From Natrialba taiwanensis DSM 12281 (GTDB lineage: Archaea; Halobacteriota; Halobacteria; Halobacteriales; Natrialbaceae): 38,267 nucleotides of DNA. The position numbers and the translations under genes are program-made. Positions 15,568-23,832 of this stretch are shown in pieces. Location: the NCBI RefSeq assembly GCF_000337595.1, contig NZ_AOIL01000009.1:73396-111662 (forward strand), read 5' to 3'. Under the pieces are notes generated by a model, which searched no databases, had not been told where the DNA came from, and saw only the letters and a program-made list of their open reading frames with translations. Position 1 is the stretch's first letter. Every line of letters begins with the position of its first letter.

Positions 15568-17493
15568 ATGGGTGAACGAACCGCACCTCGAGAACTCGTC
15601 GAGCCGAGTGGTGAAGACACCGAGTTCGTCTTCTTTAGCGGGAAAGGCGGCGTCGGCAAGAGCACGGTCAGCTGTGCCACTGCGACGTGGCTGGCAGACA
15701 ACGGCTACGAGACGCTGCTGGTAACGACCGATCCTGCGCCGAACCTCTCTGATATCTTCGGCCAGCAAATCGGCCACGATGTGACCGAAATCGACGATAT
15801 CGAGCGTCTGTCGGCCATCGAAATCGATCCCGACACGGCGGCCGAAGAGTACCGACAGGAGACGATCGAGCCGATGCGTGAACTGCTCGATGACGAACAG
15901 CTCGAAACGGTCGAAGAGCAACTCAACAGTCCCTGCGTCGAGGAGATTGCTGCGTTCGACAATTTCGTCGACTTCATGGACAGCCCGGCGTACGACGCGG
16001 TCGTCTTCGACACCGCCCCGACCGGCCACACGATCCGGTTGATGGAGCTGCCATCCGACTGGAACGCCGAGCTCGAGAAGGGCGGATCGACGTGTATCGG
16101 CCCTGCCGCCTCGATGGAGGACAGAAAGGCCCAGTACGAGCGGGCCATCGACACGCTGCAGGACGCTGAGCGGACCTCCTTCGCCTTCGTTGGGAAACCC
16201 GAGGACAGTTCGATAGACGAAATCGAACGCAGCGCGGACGATCTCGGTGAACTCGGCATCGAGTCACAGTTACTCGTCGTCAATGGCTACCTCCCGGAAA
16301 CGGTCTGTGACGATCCCTTCTTCGAGGGGAAACGCGAGGACGAGCGGACGGTCATCGACCGCGTTGAGAGCGAGTTTTCGGAGGAGGCGATTGCGACCTA
16401 TCCGCTCCAGCCCGGCGAAATCACCGGTATCGATCTGCTGTCCGACGTCGCTGGCGTCATCTACGACGGAGCGGAAGCGACCGTCAACGTCGGCTCGACG
16501 AGCGAGACTGACGCGGGAAGCGCTATCGACTTCGACTCGCTGGCCGATTCCGACGCCGTCGCCGAACAGCTACAGCCGGTCGACGGCACCCGGTATCTAT
16601 TCTTCACCGGGAAAGGCGGCGTCGGCAAGAGCACGGTTGCTGCGACGACCGCCACGAAACTCGCCGAAAGCGGCTACGAGACGCTGATCGTGACTACCGA
16701 CCCGGCCGCCCACCTGACGGACATTTTCGGTGAGACGGTCGGCCACGAACCTACCTCAGTGAGCCAGGCGAACCTCGACGCGGCTCGAATCGATCAAGCT
16801 CAGGCCCTCGAGGAGTACCGCACGCAGGTCCTCGATCACGTCACCGAGATGTACGAGGACAAAGACGATACCGAGATCGACGTCGAGGCGGCCATCTCCA
16901 ACGTAGAGGAGGAGTTGGAGTCGCCGTGTGCCGAGGAGATGGCGGCCCTCGAGAAGTTCGTCAGCTACTTCGAGGAGGACGGCTACGATGTGGTCGTCTT
17001 CGACACCGCCCCGACCGGCCACACGCTCCGGCTATTAGAGCTCCCCTCCGACTGGAAGGGATTCATGGACCTGGGTTCGCTGACGAAAGGCGCAGCGCCG
17101 GAGAACGGCGACCAGTACGAGGAAGTCATCGAGACGATGCAAAACCCCGAGAAGAGTTCGTTTGCCTTCGTCATGTATCCCGAGTACACACCGATGATGG
17201 AGGCCCATCGGGCCGCCGAGGACCTCAAAGAGCAGGTCGGTATCGAAACCTCACTGGTCGTCGCGAACTATTTGCTGCCGGAGGAGTACGGAGACAACGA
17301 CTTCTTCGCGAACCGCCGCGCCCAACAGCAGCAGTACCTCGAGGAGATCAATGACCGGTTCGACGCGCCGATGATGCTGGCACCGCTGCGTCAGGATGAG
17401 CCGGTCGGACTGGCGGAACTCCACGCGTTCGGCGACGATCTCACTGGGCTCTCGGGAGTATTGAAGGAACAGAAGGGGGTGACGGTTTCATGA
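15568..17493 (+). CDS. arsA: Arsenite-activated ATPase ArsA (two-domain)
   Basis: A 641-aa tandem ATPase. Each half has a deviant Walker A GKGGVGKST (25-33 and 348-356) and the signal-transduction motif DTAPTGHT (148-155 and 479-486). The three metalloid-binding cysteines of E. coli ArsA have clear counterparts: C123 (NSPCVEE) and C176 (GSTCIGP) in the first half and C454 (ESPCAEE) in the second. The first half has DPAPNLSD where the second has DPAAHLTD. ArsA normally drives ArsB; here the exporter in the locus is Acr3, so it probably energises Acr3 or works with the downstream proteins. Its stop overlaps the next start as ATGA. Confidence 0.95.
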   Translation: MGERTAPRELVEPSGEDTEFVFFSGKGGVGKSTVSCATATWLADNGYETLLVTTDPAPNLSDIFGQQIGHDVTEIDDIERLSAIEIDPDTAAEEYRQETIEPMRELLDDEQLETVEEQLNSPCVEEIAAFDNFVDFMDSPAYDAVVFDTAPTGHTIRLMELPSDWNAELEKGGSTCIGPAASMEDRKAQYERAIDTLQDAERTSFAFVGKPEDSSIDEIERSADDLGELGIESQLLVVNGYLPETVCDDPFFEGKREDERTVIDRVESEFSEEAIATYPLQPGEITGIDLLSDVAGVIYDGAEATVNVGSTSETDAGSAIDFDSLADSDAVAEQLQPVDGTRYLFFTGKGGVGKSTVAATTATKLAESGYETLIVTTDPAAHLTDIFGETVGHEPTSVSQANLDAARIDQAQALEEYRTQVLDHVTEMYEDKDDTEIDVEAAISNVEEELESPCAEEMAALEKFVSYFEEDGYDVVVFDTAPTGHTLRLLELPSDWKGFMDLGSLTKGAAPENGDQYEEVIETMQNPEKSSFAFVMYPEYTPMMEAHRAAEDLKEQVGIETSLVVANYLLPEEYGDNDFFANRRAQQQQYLEEINDRFDAPMMLAPLRQDEPVGLAELHAFGDDLTGLSGVLKEQKGVTVS

Positions 17494-17858
17494 GCGAAAT
17501 TCAATCTGCGGACGCAGCTGTCGAGGCGAAACTCCAGGCGTTCGTGGAGACACTCAAAGAGTCTTCGACCTATCAGGAGTTCACCGAGGCCAGCGAGGCG
17601 CTCGAGAACGACACGAAGGCAATGGCGCTGCTCCAGGAATTCCAACAGAAACAGAAACGAATGCAACGCGGCGGCTTTGACCAATCGCTTATGAGCGAGC
17701 TTCGAGACCTCAAGTCAGAGATGTCGACCAACGAGACCATTCAGCGACACCAAGCCGCCCAGGAGGAGGTTGTAGAACTCCTCCAGGAGACCAACGACGT
17801 GATCAGCGAACAGATCGATCGGGAGTTCGCCCAGTCAATCGGAGGTGAGTGCTGTTGA
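17490..17858 (+). CDS. YlbF-like small protein ending in Cys-Cys (halo-CC-star type, large)
   Basis: A 122-aa all-helical, very acidic protein of the YlbF/YmcA class (KLQAFVETLKESSTYQEFTE, LQEFQQKQKRMQRG), with the only cysteines in the terminal GGECC. It overlaps arsA by four bases (ATGA), so it is translationally coupled. I recall a database family called halo-CC-star HcsL for such proteins, but could not check it. A terminal vicinal Cys pair is well suited to binding As(III), so an accessory chaperone or sensor for ArsA is the best inference; a role in RNA or complex assembly, as for bacterial YlbF/YmcA, is the alternative. The GGAGGTGA encoding Gly-Gly-Glu is also the Shine-Dalgarno site of the next gene. 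Confidence 0.78.
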   Translation: MSEIQSADAAVEAKLQAFVETLKESSTYQEFTEASEALENDTKAMALLQEFQQKQKRMQRGGFDQSLMSELRDLKSEMSTNETIQRHQAAQEEVVELLQETNDVISEQIDREFAQSIGGECC

Positions 17859-18031
17859 GCGAAACCGACGAAGCCGTGCTGGCTGCCGCCGAAGCACTCG
17901 GAGAAGAACTCGCCGACACGCAGTCGACCTCGGCGGAATTTGAAACGGTGCTGAGACAGTGCAACGAAACGATCAGTCAGGAGATCGGGATCCAGTACGG
18001 CGACGCCTGCGGGGCGGGTGACTGCTGTTGA
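17855..18031 (+). CDS. Small YlbF-like protein ending in Cys-Cys (halo-CC-star type, small)
   Basis: A 58-aa acidic helical protein, TTG-started: MSETDEAVLAAAEALGEELA then a helix VLRQCNETISQEIGIQ and the tail ACGAGDCC. Cysteines are C36, C52, C57 and C58. The start overlaps the previous stop as TTGA, and GGAGGTGA (17841-17848) lies six bases before it, which favours TTG 17855 over GTG 17849, the latter touching that site. It looks like a shortened paralogue of the preceding protein, with the same Cys-Cys end, and the two probably act as a pair with ArsD and ArsA. It matches what I recall as HcsS. It is the last gene of the unit. Confidence 0.72.
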   Translation: MSETDEAVLAAAEALGEELADTQSTSAEFETVLRQCNETISQEIGIQYGDACGAGDCC

Positions 18032-18178
18032 CCGTCATCCCGTGACCGAGTAGCCGGCGATCATCTAATTTTCTGCTCCGAAATGGAGAGAAAAAGACCG
18101 GTGCGGCTCGCCGGACAGCGTCGTGGCGACTTCAAAACTCGACACCGTCTGCTCCCCCGACAGAAGAACTAATGCTCC

Positions 18179-18206
18179 ACAGCACGAGTGCTGTACTGGG
18201 TTTACG
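18179..18206 (+). promoter_or_regulatory. Palindrome and TATA-like element before the cupin gene
   Basis: Arms ACAGCAC and GTGCTGT around GA (18179-18194) form a perfect inverted repeat, followed by a TTTACG element (18201-18206) about 20 nt before ATG 18223. The site would suit a dimeric regulator acting at BRE/TATA. Confidence 0.5.
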
Positions 18207-18222
18207 AACCGGGGACATCACA

Positions 18223-18591
18223 ATGGCTGATTCCAACACAACAGCGTACCACCCGTTCATCGAAAGAGAGGCAGCAGGCGAACACACCATCCTCGAAGAT
18301 TGTGAGATCGACGCACGGACTCACGAGTCGGACAAGGCCAGTGAACTCCACACGCACGATGAAACCCACATCATCTTCATGCGGACAGGAGAAATGTACT
18401 GGGAAGTTGGTGACGAGGGGTTCCATGCCACGCCCGGTGACACGATCGTTACGCCGCCAGACACCGAGCACAAATTCGAGGTGGTCGGGGACGAACCATC
18501 GAAGACGTTGTGTTTGATCGCACCCGCTCGCCCAACCGAGGATCAGGGCCCATCTGGCACACACGAAATCACCAAACCCGACGATATTTGA
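18223..18591 (+). CDS. Cupin-domain protein
   Basis: A 122-aa single cupin. Motif 1 is ELHTHDETHIIFMRTGEMYW (His, His and Glu/His metal ligands in the HxH-x3-4 pattern) and motif 2 is TPGDTIVTPPDTEHKFEVVG, ending with the late His. The core is a small metal-binding beta barrel; activities in this class range from isomerases and dioxygenases to non-enzymatic binders. The ATG at 18172 is in frame, but the intervening region holds the palindrome and TATA, so 18223 is chosen. It lies 190 bp after the ars unit and is probably independently transcribed. Confidence 0.85.
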   Translation: MADSNTTAYHPFIEREAAGEHTILEDCEIDARTHESDKASELHTHDETHIIFMRTGEMYWEVGDEGFHATPGDTIVTPPDTEHKFEVVGDEPSKTLCLIAPARPTEDQGPSGTHEITKPDDI

Positions 18592-18962
18592 TTCGTACAA
18601 TCAGACCGCGTTCAGATCTACTGCTCACTCCTTCCCTCGCTGTCCGAACGCGAACCCGGCGGCATCCCGTTTGAACTCGCGACAGAACAGCGATAGTAAC
18701 AACTGAAACGATTTCCGCACCGATCACACGAGAGTTGTGCGATCGGATGTGCAGTGACTTGCAGTGGCTGCTATAGGACCTACAGTCGATGGCGATCACG
18801 ATACGCTCGGGCGCTCGTTGTGCTCCCCATGGCTCGAAGAAGACCGAGAGCTGATCGAAAGACAGCACCAATCAGTTGCTATGTATCCTATATCCGGTCA
18901 AACGGATAGTATGGGGCGAGTTGTGGCGATAGACTGATTGTTCCGACTCCAGTAGTGCAGGT
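18592..18962. other. Noncoding region with an imperfect hairpin block
   Basis: No gene is seen. At 18721-18745 an imperfect hairpin has arms CGATCACAC and GTGCGATCG (one mismatch, 7-nt loop), followed by the run GTGACTTGCAGTGGCTGCTA. From memory such blocks recur in noncoding DNA of related haloarchaea, but this was not checked. A short related fragment (GGTTGTGCGATC) occurs near 20863-20874. Before the next gene, ATCCG and CGGAT form another short inverted repeat at about 18892-18907. Confidence 0.4.
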
Positions 18963-19385
18963 ATGCCAATCGAAGAGACGGACGAACTCCGACGAATCCT
19001 TGAGTACGACCGGGTTGCAGTCGTCGGAGCGTCGACGTCGTACGAGAAGGCAGCACACATCGTACCAGCGTATCTTCAGCGTCACGGCTACGAAATCACT
19101 CCTATCAATCCAAATGCGGACGAGATATTCGGTGAACAGACGTACGATTCGCTGGCCGACGTTACGGAGCCTATCGATATTGTCGAAATCTTCCGGCCAA
19201 GCGCGGAGGTTCCGGAAATAGTAGAACAGGCGCTCGCTCGGGACGACGTGAAGGTGATCTGGATGCAACTTGGGATACGGCACGATGAGGCTGCACAAAC
19301 GGCAGAAGCAGCCGGGTTAGAAGTGGTTCAAGATCACTGTATGAAGGTCGAACATGGCCGACTTATTCGCCATCCTATGGACTGA
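18963..19385 (+). CDS. CoA-binding domain protein (YccU-like)
   Basis: A 140-aa single-domain Rossmann protein of the CoA_binding family. It has the N-terminal strand-loop VAVVGASTSYEKAAHIVPAY (residues 18-37; nucleotide loop), the strand YEITPINPNADEIFG, and EIFRPSAEVPEIVEQAL, VIWMQLGIRHDEAAQTAEAA, then the typical end VVQDHCMKVEHGRL. Related proteins form the CoA-binding module of succinyl-CoA synthetases, and free-standing versions have no settled function. It stands alone. Confidence 0.9.
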   Translation: MPIEETDELRRILEYDRVAVVGASTSYEKAAHIVPAYLQRHGYEITPINPNADEIFGEQTYDSLADVTEPIDIVEIFRPSAEVPEIVEQALARDDVKVIWMQLGIRHDEAAQTAEAAGLEVVQDHCMKVEHGRLIRHPMD

Positions 19386-19791
19386 CCAGAGAGACTCACT
19401 CCGTCTTACTCCCTTCGAGTCCCCTGATCTACGGTGGTCGAGTTCACTGTTGGTAGCGGTGGTTGATCTATCTCCATTCACAGATTTCGTCGGCACTGAC
19501 TAGATACCCTCCGCAGGTATTCGTTCATCAAGTGCGTGATTCGGTCGCTGTTGATTAGAAGACTTGCTGAACTGCTGGAACCACCGTCTACCAGTCGGTC
19601 GGCTGTCCACTGAACTCGTATGAAAACGGCGGTCCGTCCGTTGAGGTTGCGAAATTACGTCTCGACACAGTTTCAGAGCGATCCGTCGAATCGGTGCGGG
19701 AACGCGGTAACTGAATCAGTGCTTCGCCGTTCGAAGAGTAGATGTCAAGAATACGTGTTGACTCGACACCTCTTGCAGCAGACATCCAAGA
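19386..19791. other. Noncoding region with decayed plus-strand coding sequence
   Basis: Around 19597-19790 one plus frame gives haloarchaeal-looking protein interrupted by two stops (VEVAKLRLDTVSERSVESV, RERGN, stop, ISASPFEE, stop, MSRIRVDSTPLAADIQD). It is probably a dead gene, possibly regulator-like, but it was not recognised. Confidence 0.35.
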
Positions 19792-20242
19792 CTAGTTGCC
19801 GGTTCTCTTAACAGGGTATTCATCAATGGCCACCCGCGGTAGCATCGCCGTCTGCAGAACGCTCCGCGTTCTGCTGTCGAGGCGAATCCGAGCTCGCCGA
19901 ACATTGGAGAACGAAATTCTCCAAATGGCCGCACAAGAGCACTGTTCCCGTGGGCGTCGGCGGGTCTGGAACACTAGCAGTGAATCGATGTATAGAGTGC
20001 CAGATTGCTTGGTGAGAGCGTTTTATGCCAACCAAGCGAAGAAGAGCATGTATCGCTCGGAGCGGACAACCGGTCGCGTGTAGCCGGATAACGAATACCT
20101 TGGCGGGGGTTACTGTCCTCTCACGCTTGCACAACTCGACAGATTTCGCCGCGTCACACTCACTGAGCAGGTCTGCGAACGGCCTGACCAAACTAGCACT
20201 CCCACCTGCTCGCTTCTCAAACTGGCCGACATAGACGGTGCC
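19792..20242 (-). mobile_element. IS6-family element remnant, second copy
   Basis: The minus-strand transposase frame 20191-19823 runs from FADLLSECDAAKS through FVIRLHATGCPLRAIHALLR and IKRSHQAIWHSIHRFTAS to SVPDPPTPTG. It then hits inserted hairpin sequence and continues in another frame as RVAIDEYPVKRTGN, around the first catalytic Asp, before ending near 19792. The terminal repeat is at 20225-20242 (inward GGCACCGTCTATG). The distal part with the other catalytic residues is missing. The architecture matches the remnant at 1-453. Confidence 0.85.
19854..19952. repeat. Hairpin cluster inside the second IS6 remnant
   Basis: 19854-19874 is a perfect hairpin with 9-bp arms GCAGAACGC/GCGTTCTGC and loop TCC. 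19904-19924 has arms TTGGAGAAC and ATTCTCCAA around GAA, one mismatch. 19932-19952 (CACAAGAGC, ACT, GTTCCCGTG) is a degenerate match, six of nine pairs, to the perfect hairpin at 172-192. The insertion point in the transposase is the same as at 128-192. Confidence 0.75.
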
Positions 20243-21068
20243 GTACTCACTAGTCGGAGTTCATCTCGAGGCGGTTGTATTGTGTATGTTGAGCAAGAGA
20301 GATCGCTAGGCAAGGTGTCGGTATCCAGTTATTAGCGAGTTACAATCCGCGATTCGTGCCGAGATATATCGATCTCGATGAATTCGATACACCGGGCCGT
20401 CTCGCGTGATTTGCTCTCGTCGACATGGGGATATCTACGCCAGTCCCCCACCACTCCTCCGTCACCGGAAACTGCGCCTCAACTGCGCACCGAGTCACGT
20501 TGTACACAGGTAATGGAGTTCGCATTCCTATCACCCTAGTCCGATATTGCCGGAATGGGGTTCTTCACTCTTGAACGCTGGTTCTGAGCTTCCTTCCGGA
20601 ATATCGCTGCTGAATACTTGTACCGCCTCTTTAGGAAGGGCGAACCGTCTACCTAGTGGATTACAAATGCACTTCTGTAAATGATGTGGTGCCATACTGA
20701 AGAGAAGCGGTTGTCTTGATAGAGTGCACGGTCAGGCTCCGTCTACTGCTCGATAGTGGCGATAGTGGTTGTCTCGAGAGTTCACTGGATCGGAATAGGT
20801 CGTAATCGATTCTGAACTCGCTGTAGAGCAGATTCGGATCGCAAGATCTCGGCCGTCGCAGGACGGTTGTGCGATCACAGTTAACGTGGCCCCTGTCTTT
20901 CAGTGCAGCCCATTCGATTAATTCGGGTCGAGGGCCTTCAGTGGATACCAGGCTGCTCTTTCGCTGACCTTGGTCCGGTATTATCGGATAAATCGGTGTA
21001 AGTCGCTTCTTCGGCAGGAATTTTTGCCCGGTTGCGTGCCGAAATGTGGCTCACAGTGGTTCACGATC
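20243..21068. other. Long noncoding region
   Basis: No gene could be supported in about 825 bp. All frames are broken. A minus-strand stretch at 20340-20534 and another near 20590-20660 (FALPKEAVQVFSSDIPEGSS) have some protein-like character and may be gene debris. Confidence 0.4.
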
Positions 21069-21254
21069 GTCGCAGTAGAGACTGAAGCGGACGCCCGCGA
21101 GTACTTCATCATGGGCTCGCCCGAGGAGTGTGCCGACGCGATCGAACGACGGATCGAAGCGGGCGTCACGAAGTTCCAGTGCTGGTTCATCGACTTCCCG
21201 GAGACGACCGGAATGGAACTGTTCGCGGACGACGTGATGTCCGAGTTCAGGTGA
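21069..21254 (+). pseudogene. LLM-class flavin/F420 oxidoreductase, C-terminal fragment
   Basis: Only the last 60 or so residues remain: EADAREYFIMGSPEECADAI, ERRIEAGVTKFQCWFIDFPE and the end MELFADDVMSEFR. The SPEECADAIERRIEAGV pattern is typical of the final helices of luciferase-like monooxygenases. The preceding sequence back to 20970 is in frame but unrelated. About 80% of the gene is missing. Confidence 0.72.
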
Positions 21255-21570
21255 GCCGCGCCCGTCACGCGACACGGCGGTCGCTCGCTGCCCCCCTGGG
21301 TTCGCTTCCCTGCCGGTTTCGTCGCAGTCACAATCGTCGGATCGGCGGATGGTGACTGCCCCCTGAGTTCGCTACGACCGGTCGAACATGATTGTGATGA
21401 TCACACATATTATGAGCGGGAGTTCGTTATTTACCTCGGCTCGGAATGGGGTTGCGGTGACGAGAACGTAGGTGAGCGAAAGTCGCCGCCAGTACCGCTA
21501 ACAGACCGATTAGTGGCGAAACTATCATTCCACGACTGGAAACGATTCGCACAACCCGACCGACGAACGG
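21255..21570. other. Noncoding gap between gene fragments
   Basis: No open frame with protein-like composition was found. It separates the LLM tail from the fragment chain at 21571-22731. Confidence 0.4.
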
Positions 21571-21681
21571 ACAGAGACGACAATCGACCAAGATGGTTCG
21601 ATACCGCTCGTAGACAGGCGCAAGTATCTGAAATACGGCGGCGTGATCGGGACGCTGCCGTCCTTTCCGAGCAGAATCTAG
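21571..21681 (+). pseudogene. N-terminal Tat-signal fragment of a binding protein
   Basis: One frame reads DQDGSIPLVDRRKYLKYGGV then IGTLPSFPSRI and a stop at 21679. The RRKYLKYGG motif is a standard Tat signal start for haloarchaeal ABC substrate-binding proteins; everything beyond the signal is missing. It is followed within 15 bp by a fragment of an unrelated regulator, so a deletion or splice is implied. Confidence 0.55.
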
Positions 21682-21693
21682 CACGGCCCGGCA

Positions 21694-21885
21694 AGCGAAA
21701 CGGTGATCGCCGAGCGAACGCTGCTCCCGAAACGAACTGTCCGATACGCGCTCGGGAAACTCGAGCACGCGGACTTGATCGAGGAACAACCGTCGGTTCG
21801 CGATGCGCGGACCCAGTACTACTCGGCCAAATCGGTCGAACGGACGGGTGACGACGAACTCCTTCCAGACGGGCGTCGCTGGTGA
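21694..21885 (+). pseudogene. MarR-type winged-helix regulator fragment
   Basis: The frame reads SETVIAERTLLPKRTVRYAL, GKLEHADLIEEQPSVRDART and QYYSAKS. RTVRYALGKLEHADLI is the recognition helix and wing of haloarchaeal MarR-like regulators of about 110 aa. The N-terminal helices are missing and the fragment is joined to a binding-protein start. Confidence 0.65.
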
Positions 21886-21952
21886 GAGGGTGTCCGATAC
21901 TACCGGAAGCTTTTTCTTGACTAGTGCGAACAGTTCGCATATATCGAGCACG

Positions 21953-22060
21953 GTTCCGGTCAAGGCGACGAAGATCTCGTTGGAAATCGTGGAGGTGCTC
22001 CGCGAACGCAACGGAGCGGGGGGTTCCGAAGTGGCTACCTGCGTCGATAAGCCGACGAGT
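21953..22060 (+). pseudogene. IclR-family regulator, N-terminal fragment
   Basis: The frame reads VPVKATKISLEIVEVLRERN and GAGGSEVATCVDKPTS, the first helices of an IclR winged-helix domain, where VKAT-SLEIVE is the usual start in haloarchaea. It breaks after KPTS and joins, out of frame, directly to the FAH-family sequence at 22060. No effector domain is present. Confidence 0.7.
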
Positions 22061-22731
22061 TGGCGTTTCCGGCGGCCGAGGCGAACCTGCTTGCTCCCGT
22101 CCCACGGCCGGGCAAGATCGTATGCGTCGGATTGAACTATCACGATCACGCCGAAGAACAGAACGAGGCGGTTCCCGACCGTCCGCTCCTGTTCGGGAAA
22201 GTCGGAACGGCCGTGACGAATCCCGGCGATCCAATCGTCTATCCCTCGGCACTCGACGAGGTCGACTACGAGGTCGAACTCGGCGTCGTCATCGGGCGGA
22301 CCGCCAAAGACGTTTCCGCGGACGACGCTTCGGACTACATCGCCGGCTACACGGCGATAAATGACGTTAGCGGTCGCGACGCCCAGTTCGCGGACGAACA
22401 GTTCTTCCGCGGAAAGAGCTATGATACGTTCGCCCCGATGGGGCCCGACGCTCGACTCGATCCGTCACAGTTGGACATCGCCTGTCGCGTCAACAGGGAG
22501 ACGATGCAGTCTTCGAACACGCAGGAGTTCATCTTCGACATCGATGAACTCGTCGAGTACATTAGCGGTATCACGACGCTTCGCCCGGGAGACGTGATCT
22601 CGACCGGGACACCCGGCGGTGTCGGCATTTTCCGGGACCCGCCTGAACTGCTCGAGCCGGGTGATACGGTCGAAGTCGAGATCGATGGAATCGGAACCCT
22701 GGCGAATCCCGTCGTCGCCGAACGCGAGTAG
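22060..22731 (+). pseudogene. Fumarylacetoacetate-hydrolase family protein, 5'-truncated
   Basis: The catalytic FAH domain is intact over 223 codons: LLAPVPRPGKIVCVGLNYHD, HAEEQNEAVPDRPLLFGK, then the metal-binding acidic residues in DYEVELGVVIG and INDVSGRDAQFADEQFFRGK, and the end PGDVISTGTPGGVGIF. The usual N-terminal 50-60 residues are absent; the frame opens at a TTG inside the junction with the IclR fragment and there is no plausible start. Relatives are 2-keto-3-deoxy-sugar-acid or acylpyruvate hydrolases, which would fit the dehydratase at 23833. Whether a shortened protein is still made is unknown. Confidence 0.8.
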
Positions 22732-23802
22732 TATAGTCGCCACCGAGACGGACTGCTGTCAGTCAGTGCCGGCGCACCCGCGACCGTCTGCGAGTGCGCC
22801 GGAAATCGATACAGGGGACCGTCTGAAAGGCGATGACACCCGATCGCACGACGGCTGTACGAGTAGCGTGTGAACAGTTTCAGTCGGAACTCTATACTCC
22901 CTCGTCAATACGTGATCTACGCGAGAACGTGGATCACGCAGTTGGGTGGCGATTTCGATTACAGTTCGACAGCGAACACAGACGAACGGTGACGCCACTC
23001 GAACTCTTCTTTCGAGGGCGACCGTTCCTCCGAGTTCGCTCCTATCGGAAGCCGTTTCGATTACACTGAACGAGAACGCTCGCTCGAACGGGCCAAAATC
23101 GATCTCTGCGACCCGCAATCGACAGTATACTCTCTTGGATCCCAGCATGGCGGAGCATGGGGCACGTTGCACGCCGGTGGAATTTCGACTGGTGAGCGAT
23201 TCAGTTTCCGGTAATACCGGAACAAAGACACCCTCATCGTAGGCAGGATACGGTAGACAATACGATCGAGAATGTCGATTGTCTGTAGAACAGCGGGGTT
23301 CTTTACGGGATCAACCCGATATGCGTCGGTTGCGAGCGTGACAGTTACCGCGGATTGCGAGTTCACAATCGCCGTCACCAATACTGAACACCACCCCAAA
23401 CATGTTCCGCTGGTTCGACACTGTCGCGACGGAACGTGGGTCAACGACCGTCGGGAAGCCGGGATCGATCGATCTCGAATTACAGACATACAACCGTAAA
23501 TAATGGGGAAATCTCGACGGTAGTGGCCGAACGGGAGTCGCTCCCCTCGAACCGCTATCCGGCACACGGTGTCCGTTGTTCAGTATTAGAGAACTCGACG
23601 ATGACGTGTATTCGAAATTTCACAGTCGGACGCTGATAGTCGCTCTCGAGTAGGATATCGCCTGATGGAGCATCGAGAATGGGAGTGTCACGCTATCCGA
23701 CGACAGACGCAATTCGGCCGTTCGCCCGACTGGGAAAGCGCATCCAGGAGAGTTCCACTGTATAACGCCCGAGTTCGCGCGATCGGTGCTCGTTCAGGGA
23801 AA
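22732..23802. other. Long noncoding region between FAH fragment and dehydratase
   Basis: More than 1 kb without a supportable gene. The longest frames (minus 23061-23567; plus 23272-23499) have no recognisable family, though the plus frame has some beta-rich protein-like text (VASVTVTADCEFTIAVTN). It may contain further decayed genes of the same cluster. Confidence 0.4.
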
Positions 23803-23808
23803 TTTATA
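23803..23808 (+). promoter_or_regulatory. TATA box of the enolase-superfamily gene
   Basis: TTTATA begins 30 nt before ATG 23833, typical of a leaderless haloarchaeal promoter, and supports that start over upstream ATG 23665. Confidence 0.6.
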
Positions 23809-23832
23809 GTGCTGGTCATCAGACACCGTCGT

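Noticed and set aside
15250-16029. 259-codon minus-strand frame over arsD/arsA
   Set aside because: Lies fully antisense to two well-supported genes and has no recognisable domain.
19588-19785. 65-codon minus-strand ORF with some protein-like text
   Set aside because: The opposite strand has equally or more gene-like sequence with stops, so the region is better seen as decayed coding DNA than as this ORF.
23061-23567. 168-codon minus-strand ORF in the gap before the dehydratase
   Set aside because: Basic, Cys/Arg-rich translation unlike haloarchaeal proteins; no motif seen.
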